Origin: Pseudanabaena sp. UWO311
Lineage (GTDB): Bacteria > Cyanobacteriota > Cyanobacteriia > Pseudanabaenales > Pseudanabaenaceae
DNA length: 64,000 nt
Reading direction: 5' to 3'
Assembly: GCF_006937785.1 (NCBI RefSeq)
Contig: NZ_SJEE01000018.1
Location: forward strand, 39,643 to 103,642
The position numbers and the translations under genes were made by a program. Of the stretch, positions 31,625-40,241 are shown in pieces. Numbering within the stretch: the stretch's first letter is position 1; each line of letters begins with the position of its first letter. A model generated the notes under the pieces. It saw only the letters and a list, made by a program, of their open reading frames with translations. It did not search any database and was not told the DNA's origin.

Positions 31625-31647
31625 AGTGGCTATATTTCCTTTTTCCT

Positions 31648-34600
31648 TTACAATCCATTACCGATCACAAAAAATGCTGACCAGTATTTGGGATGATTGA
31701 ACTTAGATGATTTAATTAGAGAAATTTGTGCTCTATTTAGAGACTCAGTGGGTGAGACATCAGCTTTTTTGAGCTCTTTATAAAAAGCTTCCATTAGAGC
31801 TTGCGTACCTGCATCATCCACCGACCAAAGCGAAGCGATCGCATTTTTTGCGCCCACTTTCTGAACTTGATAACCAAAGCCCAAAATCTCCACGCCAGTA
31901 CCCAGCTTACCCACACCAGTCTGGCAGGCGCTAAGTACGATCAATTCCACATTGGGGATCTGCCAATCGGTCAGTTCACTCAAGCGGATTTTGTCGCCAT
32001 TGCCAAAAATGATGAAGGAGTTATCAGGTGTACCAGTATTAAACTCGGCATGAGTCGCAAAGTGCAGAATATTATGATTTTTGAATTTATCTTCGGCGGC
32101 TTGGCGACTGAAAGCATCCTCTAGCAACGTTACGGAATTGGGAAAATAACTTGCGATCGCTTCCACTTCTTTGAGGGTTGCAGGTAAACTCTGCTGTCCA
32201 AACCTTTTCTCACCTGTTTTGCCGCCAAAGGCTCCAGCGAGAATATTGGGCTGAATATTGGGCTTGAGTGAGAAGTCAGATAGAGTATAGGCAATCAGGT
32301 TACTAACCCGATATTTTTCGCTGAGCCATTGTTTGCCATCATAGAGCGCAGCGAGGGGAATATAGCGCAGGATGCCATCGGGAGCATAGAGAATGGTTTT
32401 TGCTTGAGATTGTACTAAGTCTGCTTCGATGGGTTTAATCAACAAGTTATACAGAGAAGTGGCAGGCTCGCGATAGTCTTCAGAGCCTTCATCAATGAGA
32501 GCCGCCCTAAATTCTGTCACCAATTTTTCCAGATTATCTTTGGAGATGTTAACAGTACGACTAATCGGAAGGCTGTTGGGTGAGAAGAGAATCATTTCGA
32601 GGCGATCGCTTAAAATTAATGGATAGAGTAATACGGTTCCCCGTGGAATTTTTTGGAGATAGTCGGGTACTTTGTTGATTTCTGATTTGGGAAGTTGTTG
32701 AATCTGATTGGCAAGTTGACTATTGATTTCCTTGCTATTGTTAAAGCTAGCCGCTAACAGCTTATCGCTAATCGCTTTCTCTGGCTCTAAAAGCCGGACA
32801 CCTTGCGCCGATCTGTCGCTTCCTTTAATGTTTTTGAAATAGTCTTCGAGTTCTTGGACTTTGAGAAGATCGAGAATTTGCAGTGCTTCCATGATTCGAC
32901 CTTGATTGAGGAGTAAACTAGCCAATCTCTTATAGCTGCTAGAGACAGTTTCCAAATAAGATCTTTGCTCCTCCTTGTTGAGTTTGCGAATATCTTTGCG
33001 GATCGCTTCGCGTACATTGATCGATTTTTTATAAAAGAGAATTGCGAGTTCGGGTTGACTGATTTGAGCAAACGTAGCACCCAGATTGTTGAGCGATATC
33101 CCTTCGCCATCGCGATTTTTGATTTCCTGCGAGATCGCTAAGAATTGCATATGGTAATCGATCGCTTTTTCATATTTGCCGAGAAAATAGTAAGCGATTC
33201 CCAGATTCCCTATCGACTGTCCCTCACCGAGGCGGTCTCTGATTTCTTGCGCGATCGTTAATCTTTGCAGTTGGAACTCGATTGCTTTGTCATATTTGCC
33301 AAGGTTTTTGTATATGTTTCCAAGATTCCCTAGCGACTGTCCCTCACCAAGACGGTCTTTGATCTCCCGCGCTATCGCTAATCTTTGTAGTTGAAGCTCA
33401 ACCGCTTTGTCATATTTGCCGAGAGAATCGTAAGCGATTCCCAGATTTCCCAGCGAAAGTCCCTCTCCGAGACGATCTTTGATTTCCCGCGCGATTGCTA
33501 AGGATTGCAGATGGAACTCGATCGCTTTTTCATATTTGCCGAGGGAATTGTAAGCGTTTCCCAGATTTCCCAACGACTGCCCCTCACCGAGACGGTCTTT
33601 GATTTCCCGCGCGATTACTAAGGATTGCACTTGGAACTCGATCGCTTTTTCATATTTGCCGAGAGCATAGTAAGCATTTCCTAGATTTCCTAGTGACTGT
33701 CCCTCACCAAGACGAGCTTTGATTTCCCGCGCTATTGCCAAGCTTTGTAGATGGAACTCGATCGCTTTTTCATATTTGCCGAGGCGATGGTATGCGTTTC
33801 CTAGATTTCCCAGCGCTTGCTCCTCGCTGAGACGGTCTTTGATTTCCCGCGCGATTGCCAAGGATTGCACTTGGAACTCGATCGCTTTTTCATATTTGCC
33901 GAGGGAAGAGTAAGCGTTTCCCAGATTTCCCAACGACTGCCCCTCACCGAGACGGTCTTTGATTTCCAGCGCGATTACTAAGGATTGCACTTGGAACTCG
34001 ATCGCTTTTTCATACTTGCCGAGGGCTTCGTAAGCACTTCCTAGATTTCCCAGCGCCTGTTCCTCGCTGAGACGGTTTTTGATTTCCCGCGCGATTGCTA
34101 AGCTTTGCTGATGATACTCAATCGCTTTGTCATATTTGCCGAGGGAGTAGTATGCGTTTCCCAGATTTCCCAGCGAAATTCCCTCACCGATACGGCTTTT
34201 GGTTTCCCGTGCGATCGCTAAGCTTTGCAGTTGGAAGTCGATCGCTTTGTCATATTTGCCCAGAGAATAGTAGGCTACACCCAGATTCCCCAACACTTTC
34301 CCCTCACTGAGTCTGTCTTTGCGTTCGCGTGCGATCGCTAATCTTTGCACATGGTAATCAATTGCTCTATCATATTCTCCTAAATAATAGTGTCCAAGAG
34401 CCAATCCGTTATACGCACGACCTTCACATTCACGATCTTTAAGTTCTCGACAAACGCCAAGAGCCTTGAGATCGAACTGAATTGCATTTAGGTATTGACT
34501 GGCGCGTATCGCTTTAATTCCTAAATTCAACAATCGATCCGCTTCTGTTTTGAAGTCTTGTGTTGTTTGAGATTGGATGCTTTCACTCATAACCATTTGC

Positions 34601-34653
34601 GCTTGACCACAAGATAAAAAGATCAACATCGCAACCCCAAAAAACTTATTCAT
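31648..34653 (-). CDS. Exported TPR-CHAT protease 1
   Basis: The 1001-residue protein starts at the ATG of MNKFFGVAMLIFLSC (a TTG two codons upstream is also in frame). A signal peptide is followed by about twelve 40-residue TPR units (NLGNAYYSLGKYDKAIEFQLQSL type, residues about 40-540) and a C-terminal CHAT domain, a caspase-like cysteine protease fold. The His-Cys dyad is visible in HFATHAEFN (about H868) and VLSACQTG (about C910). TPR arms usually sense a partner and control the protease. Its neighbour is a V8-like serine protease and beyond that a paralogue, all on one strand. Function and substrate are unknown. Confidence 0.92.
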   Translation of the reverse strand: MNKFFGVAMLIFLSCGQAQMVMSESIQSQTTQDFKTEADRLLNLGIKAIRASQYLNAIQFDLKALGVCRELKDRECEGRAYNGLALGHYYLGEYDRAIDYHVQRLAIARERKDRLSEGKVLGNLGVAYYSLGKYDKAIDFQLQSLAIARETKSRIGEGISLGNLGNAYYSLGKYDKAIEYHQQSLAIAREIKNRLSEEQALGNLGSAYEALGKYEKAIEFQVQSLVIALEIKDRLGEGQSLGNLGNAYSSLGKYEKAIEFQVQSLAIAREIKDRLSEEQALGNLGNAYHRLGKYEKAIEFHLQSLAIAREIKARLGEGQSLGNLGNAYYALGKYEKAIEFQVQSLVIAREIKDRLGEGQSLGNLGNAYNSLGKYEKAIEFHLQSLAIAREIKDRLGEGLSLGNLGIAYDSLGKYDKAVELQLQRLAIAREIKDRLGEGQSLGNLGNIYKNLGKYDKAIEFQLQRLTIAQEIRDRLGEGQSIGNLGIAYYFLGKYEKAIDYHMQFLAISQEIKNRDGEGISLNNLGATFAQISQPELAILFYKKSINVREAIRKDIRKLNKEEQRSYLETVSSSYKRLASLLLNQGRIMEALQILDLLKVQELEDYFKNIKGSDRSAQGVRLLEPEKAISDKLLAASFNNSKEINSQLANQIQQLPKSEINKVPDYLQKIPRGTVLLYPLILSDRLEMILFSPNSLPISRTVNISKDNLEKLVTEFRAALIDEGSEDYREPATSLYNLLIKPIEADLVQSQAKTILYAPDGILRYIPLAALYDGKQWLSEKYRVSNLIAYTLSDFSLKPNIQPNILAGAFGGKTGEKRFGQQSLPATLKEVEAIASYFPNSVTLLEDAFSRQAAEDKFKNHNILHFATHAEFNTGTPDNSFIIFGNGDKIRLSELTDWQIPNVELIVLSACQTGVGKLGTGVEILGFGYQVQKVGAKNAIASLWSVDDAGTQALMEAFYKELKKADVSPTESLNRAQISLIKSSKFNHPKYWSAFFVIGNGL

Positions 34654-34830
34654 CACCAAAATCCTCGCATTTACGTTGAAATCCGCGATCTCATACCAGA
34701 CAGGATAAATCTATATTCCGAGAAATAGGCATTCATTACAAAAAATACAACCAAATATTCACCAATCCCTCGTATGGGAGAAGCATTACCACCACTATTC
34801 AGGCATATCAGCCCAATCAACAAACGATAT
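34654..34830 (-). promoter_or_regulatory. Conserved leader of TPR-CHAT gene 1
   Basis: The region upstream of this gene matches those of TPR-CHAT gene 2 (38479-38590) and an orphan copy (39539-39720): shared blocks include ATCCTCGCATTTAC, the AATAGGCATTCATTACAAAAA region and ACCAAATATTCACCAATCCC. Conservation outside coding sequence suggests the promoter and 5' UTR. Confidence 0.7.
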
Positions 34831-34854
34831 CGAATTACTGCGGTAACTCGATGC

Positions 34855-35787
34855 TTACCTAAGCTTGCTTAACGCGGATTCAATCCGACCAATCCGCACT
34901 GCATAGTTTTCCACCCCACGACCATTGCGATCCTTGCGTCCTATGGCATGAAGCCCAATGATTTGATAAACTCCATCGATCTTACTAATCAACGCTGAGC
35001 CAGAAGCCCCTGGATTAGTATCACAGTCATGCACGAGCATTCCACCATTCTCACCCAACACACTGCACTTTAAATGCACCCCTGCCGTGAAGCCCTTACC
35101 CGCAGAAAGCTCATTATAGACTTTAGGATCAGGGTAATCTCCTGCGTAGCCAGTTACGGATATACGATTCTTGTATTTCTGTAACAAAGCTACTGGAACC
35201 GTGCGCCATTTGATAAAACCATACTTCTCACCCAAAGGCTTATTCAATTCTAAAATCGCCCAATCATCTGCTGATTGCCAATTAGGTTTACTCGTCCCTG
35301 TCAAGACATTTCGTACTGAAGCCACATCATTTTTTGACCGCAATCGTCCATTAATTAAATTCGGTAAAAAGAAGATATTGGGGAATAGCTTTCCACTTTC
35401 ATCGTATACGCAGTGAGCATTAGTGATCGCTAGGGACTTGCCTATTAAAGTTCCTGTACAAGAATATTCCTTCTTATCTTTGCTAACCATCACGATCTTG
35501 CCAACCGTTGACCAAGGATATTCGCGACTCATCATTGGCAGGCGTTGATCTTCGCCAATAATCGCTCGATTGCTTCCCATCGGTGATTCTGACTCTTGCA
35601 ACTTTTTGGGGATAAAGCCATCAAGACTTGTTCCTAAGTCCTTGATGCTATCGATTAGCTGTGGAGTAACTTCTGTTTTGGGTTGAAAATCTAAAAGTGA
35701 CTGGGCTTTAGCAGGTGCAATTGTGCTAGACATGCAAGCGATCGCTAAGCTCAACCCACCTAAAATGCTCCAAGTTCTATATTTCAT
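34855..35787 (-). CDS. Exported V8/trypsin-like serine protease
   Basis: The 310-residue protein has a signal peptide (LSLAIACMSSTIAPAKA, cleavage near residue 28), a pro-region to about residue 75, then a chymotrypsin-fold domain of the glutamyl-endopeptidase (V8) type. The triad is visible: H125 in TNAHC, D175 in DDWAIL, S262 in PGASGSAL. The mature start is probably near NRAIIGEDQR, followed by REYPWSTVGKI as in V8 proteases, which need cleavage to become active. It lies between two genes for exported CHAT cysteine proteases, which suggests one protease activates the other; that is inference. Confidence 0.9.
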   Translation of the reverse strand: MKYRTWSILGGLSLAIACMSSTIAPAKAQSLLDFQPKTEVTPQLIDSIKDLGTSLDGFIPKKLQESESPMGSNRAIIGEDQRLPMMSREYPWSTVGKIVMVSKDKKEYSCTGTLIGKSLAITNAHCVYDESGKLFPNIFFLPNLINGRLRSKNDVASVRNVLTGTSKPNWQSADDWAILELNKPLGEKYGFIKWRTVPVALLQKYKNRISVTGYAGDYPDPKVYNELSAGKGFTAGVHLKCSVLGENGGMLVHDCDTNPGASGSALISKIDGVYQIIGLHAIGRKDRNGRGVENYAVRIGRIESALSKLR

Positions 35788-35895
35788 TGCTTTACAAATC
35801 CTTTTAGCTAAATTTTACTATTACCCAGTCTAAGACTACTTACAAGAAAATAAATCAACGTTACAAATTTTGAAACAACAAGTTAAGTACCTTGA

Positions 35896-35943
35896 ATTCC
35901 AAGGAACAAGGCATCCGCGTGGCGGTGCTTTGTTCCTTGGAAT
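35896..35943. terminator. Palindrome after TPR-CHAT gene 2
   Basis: An 18-bp stem (ATTCCAAGGAACAAGGCA with one G-T pair) ends right before the stop codon of TPR-CHAT gene 2, in the gap to the serine-protease gene. Confidence 0.7.
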
Positions 35944-38478
35944 TTATAGTCCATTCCCGATCGCAAAAAATGCCGACCAATAATTAGGATGGTTGTATTT
36001 CTGTGATTTGATCAGAGCAACTTGCGCTCTATGCAAAGCCTCAGTGGAAGTGACATCGCCTTTTTTGAGTTCATTATAAAAAGCTTCCATTAAGGCTTGA
36101 GTACCTTCATCATTGACAGACCAAAGCGAGGCGATCGCATTTTTTGCACCTGCTTTCTGGATTTGATAACCAAAACCCAATATTTCTACCCCATCACCAA
36201 GCTTGCCAACTCCAGTCTGACAGGCACTCAGAACAATCAAATCTATATTCGGAATTTGCCAATCAGTGATCTCATTTAATCGGATTTTGTCACCGTTGCC
36301 GAAAATGATGAAGGAGTTGTCAGGTGTACCCGTATTAAACTCAGCATGGGTAGCAAGATGGAGAATATTGTGATTTTTGAATTTTGATTCGATCGCTTGA
36401 CGACTAAAACCATCTTCGGTGAGAGTTACTGAGTTTTGGAATGAATTTGCGATCGCTTGCACTTCTCTTAGTGTGGCTGGCAATCCAATTTGTCCAAACT
36501 TCTTTTCGTTAGCCTTACCTCCAAATGCTCCTGCAAGAATATTGGGTTGTATCTTCAGATTTGGTGAAAAGTCGAAGAGGCTGTAGGCGATCAGATTATT
36601 AATGCGATATTTTTCTGCTAGCCATTGTTTGCCGTCATAGAGTGCGGCAAGGGGAATATAGCGGAGTTGTCCATCTGGAGCATAGAGGATTGTGGTGGTT
36701 TTTGCTTGGGTGAGTTCGGCTTCGACGGGTTTAATCAGTATGTTGTAGAGTTTTGCCGCAGGCTCTTTGACATCTTCAGAGCCAGTATCAATGAGTGCAG
36801 ATCTAAAATCAGTCACAAGGGTTTCTAGTTCTTTTTGCGAGATTTTGACGGTGCGGTTGATGGGGACAGTGTTGGGTGAGAAGAGGATGATTTCGAGGCG
36901 ATCGCTTAAAATCAAGGGATAAAGTAAAGCTGTACCTTGAGGGATTTTTTGGAGATAGTCGGGAACTTTGTTTATTTCTGATTTGGGAAGTTGTTGGATT
37001 TTGTTAGCAAGTTGGCTATTGATTTCAGGACTATTCTCAAAGCTAGCCGCTAACAGCTTATCGCTAATCGCTTTCTCTTGATCTAAAAGTCTGACACCTT
37101 GCGCCGATCTGTCACTGCCTTTGATATTTTTGAGATAGTCTTCGAGTTCTTGGACTTTGAGGAGATCGAGGACTTGAAGGGCTTCCACGATCCTATCTTT
37201 CTGAATCAGGAGGTTGGCGAGGCGTTTATAGCTGTTAGAGACAGTTTCTAAATAAGATTTTTGGATATCTTTATCGAGTTTGCGAATGTCTTTGCGAATC
37301 GCTTCGCGGACGTTGATCGATTGTTTGTAAAAGAGAATCGCTAGTTCGGGGCGTTTGGCTTTGGATAATACATTTCCTAGATTTGCGAGAGTTAAACCTT
37401 CGCTTCCGCGATTGCCTATTTCTCTGGCAATGCTCAATGCTTGCTGATAGGAAATCATCGCTTCGCGATCTCGATTTAGGTTCCCGTAGGCAACGGCTAA
37501 ATTATTAAGCGCCTTTCCCTCACCGCGACGGTATTTGACTTCCCGCGCGATCGCTAAGCTTTGCAGATGGAACTCAATCGCTTTGTCATATTTGCCGAGG
37601 GCATCGTAAGCGATTCCCAGCTTTCCCAGTGAATTTCCCTCACCGAGACGGTCTTTGATTTCCCGCGCGATCGCTAAGCTTTGCAGAAAGAACTCGATCG
37701 CTTTGTCATATTTGCCGAGAGCTTGGTATGCGTTCCCCAGATTTCCCAGCGCCTTTCCCTCACCGAGACGGTCTTTGATTTCCCGCGCGATTTCTAAGCT
37801 TTTCAGATAAAACTCGATCACTTTGTCATATTTGCCGAGGGAATTGTAAGCGTTTCCCAGATTTCCCAGCGAATTTTCCTCGCCGAGACGGTCTTTGATT
37901 TCCCGCGCGATCGCTAAGCTTTGCAGTTGGAACTCGATCGCTTTGTCATATTTGCCGAGAGAATTGTAAGCGGTTCCAAGATTTCCCAGCACTGCGCCCT
38001 CAACGAGACGGTCTTTGATTTCCCGCGCGATTTCTAAGCTTTTCAGATAAAACTCGATCGCTTTGTCATATTTTCCGAGGTCTTGGTAAGCGTTTCCCAG
38101 ATTGCTTAATGATTTTCCTTCGCCTTCGCGATCTTGAATTTTGCGTCTGAGTTCTAAACTTTGTAATTGATAAGCGATCGCCTTGTCCTGTTGACCGAGA
38201 TAACCGTATACAAGACCTATAGCTCCAACTGCGCTTGCCTCTCCTTTGCGCTCTTTGATAGCACGATAGATAGTTAATGCTCGTTCAAATGACTGCAATG
38301 CTGATTCAAATTGACTAGTCTCAGCTTGCTGAATCCCTTGCTGTAATATCCGATCTGCCTCTATTTTGCGGTCTTGAGTTGTTTGCGCTTGGATACTTTC
38401 ACTAATCACTATCTGCACTTGTCCACAAGCCAAAAAAGTCAACATCGCAATACCGATCTCCTTATTCATCATCCACAT
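35944..38478 (-). CDS. Exported TPR-CHAT protease 2
   Basis: The 844-residue paralogue of the gene at 31648 has a similar signal peptide (MNKEIGIAMLTFLACGQVQ), about eight TPR units of 40 residues and the same CHAT domain, with HLATHAEFN (about H711) and VLSACQTG (about C753). The CHAT halves of the two proteins are nearly alike (shared SDRLE(M/I)ILFSPN, AGAFGGK, KNAIASLWSV), while the number of TPR units differs by about four, so the arrays have expanded or shrunk after duplication. The start may be the ATG at 38478 or at 38469. Substrate unknown. Confidence 0.92.
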   Translation of the reverse strand: MWMMNKEIGIAMLTFLACGQVQIVISESIQAQTTQDRKIEADRILQQGIQQAETSQFESALQSFERALTIYRAIKERKGEASAVGAIGLVYGYLGQQDKAIAYQLQSLELRRKIQDREGEGKSLSNLGNAYQDLGKYDKAIEFYLKSLEIAREIKDRLVEGAVLGNLGTAYNSLGKYDKAIEFQLQSLAIAREIKDRLGEENSLGNLGNAYNSLGKYDKVIEFYLKSLEIAREIKDRLGEGKALGNLGNAYQALGKYDKAIEFFLQSLAIAREIKDRLGEGNSLGKLGIAYDALGKYDKAIEFHLQSLAIAREVKYRRGEGKALNNLAVAYGNLNRDREAMISYQQALSIAREIGNRGSEGLTLANLGNVLSKAKRPELAILFYKQSINVREAIRKDIRKLDKDIQKSYLETVSNSYKRLANLLIQKDRIVEALQVLDLLKVQELEDYLKNIKGSDRSAQGVRLLDQEKAISDKLLAASFENSPEINSQLANKIQQLPKSEINKVPDYLQKIPQGTALLYPLILSDRLEIILFSPNTVPINRTVKISQKELETLVTDFRSALIDTGSEDVKEPAAKLYNILIKPVEAELTQAKTTTILYAPDGQLRYIPLAALYDGKQWLAEKYRINNLIAYSLFDFSPNLKIQPNILAGAFGGKANEKKFGQIGLPATLREVQAIANSFQNSVTLTEDGFSRQAIESKFKNHNILHLATHAEFNTGTPDNSFIIFGNGDKIRLNEITDWQIPNIDLIVLSACQTGVGKLGDGVEILGFGYQIQKAGAKNAIASLWSVNDEGTQALMEAFYNELKKGDVTSTEALHRAQVALIKSQKYNHPNYWSAFFAIGNGL

Positions 38479-38590
38479 CCTCGCATTTACATCAAAACCC
38501 GCAGGTTCCTTCCAGCCAGCATAAAGCGATATTCCCCAAAACAGCTACTCGTTACAAAAAACATAACAAACCCCAACTCGCAACCAACTA
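38479..38590 (-). promoter_or_regulatory. Conserved leader of TPR-CHAT gene 2
   Basis: This region shares CATCCTCGCATTTACATC, AAAACCCGCAG, CCAGCCAGCATAAAGCGATATTCC and CGTTACAAAAA with the orphan leader at 39539-39720, and parts of it with the leader at 34654-34830. The gap to the divergent Rpn gene also holds that gene's promoter. Confidence 0.7.
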
Positions 38591-38628
38591 CGAAGTGATA
38601 TATTCTTTGGAAATGATCAAACCCCGCA

Positions 38629-39519
38629 ATGATCGATAACGTCTGTAAATTCCTTGCCGAAAGCTACTCCACCGACTTTGCCAGTTGGCTACTAGGAGAA
38701 GCCATAATCCTCACTAAACTCGAACCATCAGAACTATCGGTCGAACCAATCCGTGCTGATTCAGTGATATTTCTGGAATCCTCACAAATTATCCTGCACA
38801 TCGAATTTCAGACCGAGCCAAATAAAAACATTCCCTTTCGCATGGCTGACTATCGACTGAGACTATATCGCAAATTTCCTGAAAAGCAAGTTCGGCAGGT
38901 AGTTATCTATCTCAATCCCAGCCAATCGCCATTAGTCCGTGAAACCACATTTAATATTGGTTCACTAAACCATCAATTTGAAATAATCAGACTTTGGGAA
39001 CAGCCCACCGCCATATTTCAACAATATCAAGGATTATTACCCTTCGCAACGTTATCGAAAACTAGTGCCCCCGAAGACACGCTAAGACAGATAGCAAAGC
39101 AAATTGAAAATATCCAAGATAAACAAGTACAAAGCAACGTCGCCGCATCGACCGCTATAATATCGGGTATAGCCCTAAGCAAAGAAATCATCAAAAGATT
39201 ACTCAGGAGCGACATCATGAAAGAATCAGTAATTTATCAGGAAATACTGCTTGAAGGTTTAGCTGAAGGTAAGGCTAAAGGTTTAGCTGAAGGTAAGGCT
39301 AAAGGTTTAGCTGAAGGTAAGGCTAAAGGTTTAGCTGAAGGTAAGGCTAAAGGTTTAGCTGAAGGTGAAGCTAAAGGCTTAGCTAAAGCAACTAATCAAA
39401 TTGCGATCAATATGCTGCGCTCTAACATTTCTGTAGATGTGGTTGCTCAAGTGACTGGACTAACTGCTAAACAGGTACAAAAACTTTCTGCGAAAAAGTC
39501 CCAGAAGCCGAAAAAGTAA
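38629..39519 (+). CDS. Rpn-family (PD-(D/E)XK) nuclease with GLAEGKAK repeats
   Basis: The 296-residue protein belongs to the cyanobacterial Rpn/transposase_31-like group: N-terminal MIDNVCKFLAESYSTDFASWLLGE, then a PD-(D/E)XK-type core with RADSVIFL...IILHIEFQTE, and FRMADYRLRLYRKFP. Relatives are recombination-promoting DNA endonucleases. Its C-terminal third has a tandem repeat of the octapeptide GLAEGKAK (five copies, 24-base unit, 39256-39375), which varies readily in number, followed by a helix-turn-helix-like end (VVAQVTGLTAKQVQKL). It is divergent from TPR-CHAT gene 2 and ends directly against an orphan copy of the CHAT leader. Confidence 0.88.
   Translation: MIDNVCKFLAESYSTDFASWLLGEAIILTKLEPSELSVEPIRADSVIFLESSQIILHIEFQTEPNKNIPFRMADYRLRLYRKFPEKQVRQVVIYLNPSQSPLVRETTFNIGSLNHQFEIIRLWEQPTAIFQQYQGLLPFATLSKTSAPEDTLRQIAKQIENIQDKQVQSNVAASTAIISGIALSKEIIKRLLRSDIMKESVIYQEILLEGLAEGKAKGLAEGKAKGLAEGKAKGLAEGKAKGLAEGEAKGLAKATNQIAINMLRSNISVDVVAQVTGLTAKQVQKLSAKKSQKPKK
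39256..39375 (+). repeat. 24-bp tandem repeat inside the Rpn gene
   Basis: Five in-frame copies of a 24-base unit (GGTTTAGCTGAAGGTAAGGC plus TAAA) encode GLAEGKAK. The first four copies are identical; the fifth has GLAEGEAK. The length will change by slippage without shifting the frame. Confidence 0.95.
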
Positions 39520-39720
39520 TAGCGATCGCCTTATTCATCACCCACATCCTCACATCTACATCAAAACCCGCAGTCGCCTACCAGCCAGCATAAAGCGATA
39601 TTCCAAGAAACAGGTATTCGTTACAAAAACGCATAACCAAATATTCACCAATCCCTCCGTAGGGGCGCAGCATTACCGCCCCTATTTAGGCACACCACAA
39701 CTTCCAAACGGTAATGCTGC
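39520..39720 (-). pseudogene. Orphan leader and first codons of a lost third TPR-CHAT gene
   Basis: On the minus strand this region repeats the TPR-CHAT leader and the start ATG TGG GTG ATG AAT AAG (39547 downwards), followed by codons resembling the start of TPR-CHAT gene 2 (AAG GCG ATC GCT ATT versus AAG GAG ATC GGT ATT). The similarity ends at the stop codon of the Rpn gene. The rest of the CHAT gene is absent, so this is a remnant left by deletion or by insertion of the Rpn gene. Confidence 0.8.
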
Positions 39721-39766
39721 GCCCAAACCTCACAACGTAGCCACAATTTATCGGCAAGAGCTAAGA

Positions 39767-39834
39767 GGGTTAAGCATTTGCGGATCGAGATTTTTTGTGA
39801 TGAGTTTGAATATTGTGGCGCAAATGCTTAACCC
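39767..39834. mobile_element. 68-bp inverted-repeat (MITE-like) element
   Basis: Perfect 16-bp ends (GGGTTAAGCATTTGCG and complement) flank 36 bases. There is no coding capacity. The ends look like those of an IS, so it may be a minimal non-autonomous element; no target duplication was confirmed. Confidence 0.6.
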
Positions 39835-39864
39835 CTAAAGATCGGCGGTATTTTTGGCGATTGC

Positions 39865-39984
39865 TTATAAGCGATCGCACTCATCAGGTTCCCCATTAGT
39901 CACTTTCGCCAACACCTTCTCAAACCCATCCCAACTCACCTGCATTGACTTCTCCGCTAGATACCTAGTTAACCAAAACGCAAG
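39865..39984 (-). pseudogene. C-terminal remnant of a small antitoxin-like gene
   Basis: The frame reads LAFWLTRYLAEKSMQVSW followed by DGFEKVLAKVTNGEPDECDRL and a stop at 39865-39867, with no start codon and an upstream stop. The ending (Glu-Pro-Asp-x-x-Asp-Arg-Leu) resembles the tails of small cyanobacterial antitoxins. The toxin partner is not seen. The identification is tentative. Confidence 0.4.
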
Positions 39985-40019
39985 CTAAGACGACAACGCG
40001 ATCGCCACTAATCCATCTA

Positions 40020-40054
40020 TAAGGATAGGCGGCGCATCGCGCCGCCTATCCTTA
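40020..40054. repeat. Palindrome upstream of pdhB
   Basis: A perfect 16-bp stem (TAAGGATAGGCGGCGC, loop ATC) nearly identical to the hairpin after recN (1492-1528). It lies about 190 bases before pdhB and far from any upstream gene end, so terminator use is doubtful; it looks like a dispersed repeat. The rest of the gap 40055-40241 shows no gene and presumably holds the pdhB promoter. Confidence 0.75.
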
Positions 40055-40241
40055 CCTATTTAGCACTACCCAATCTTGTCCAACGTTAAATCTTAATCTA
40101 ACTTGTTATTGTGGGTAATGTTGCTAGGCATTTTTGAGAATGAATCTAGAGACAACAAGCAAGATTGTGTCGAGACGCACCCCAAAAGATATAATCGCCT
40201 AAGACTTGTTTACATAATCATAGACACAATCACAGATTTAT

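Noticed and set aside
33100..34400. Regular 120-bp DNA repeats that at first look like a repeat array
   Set aside because: They are in frame and encode TPR units of the CHAT protein; the repeats are coding, there are no unique spacers and no CRISPR array.
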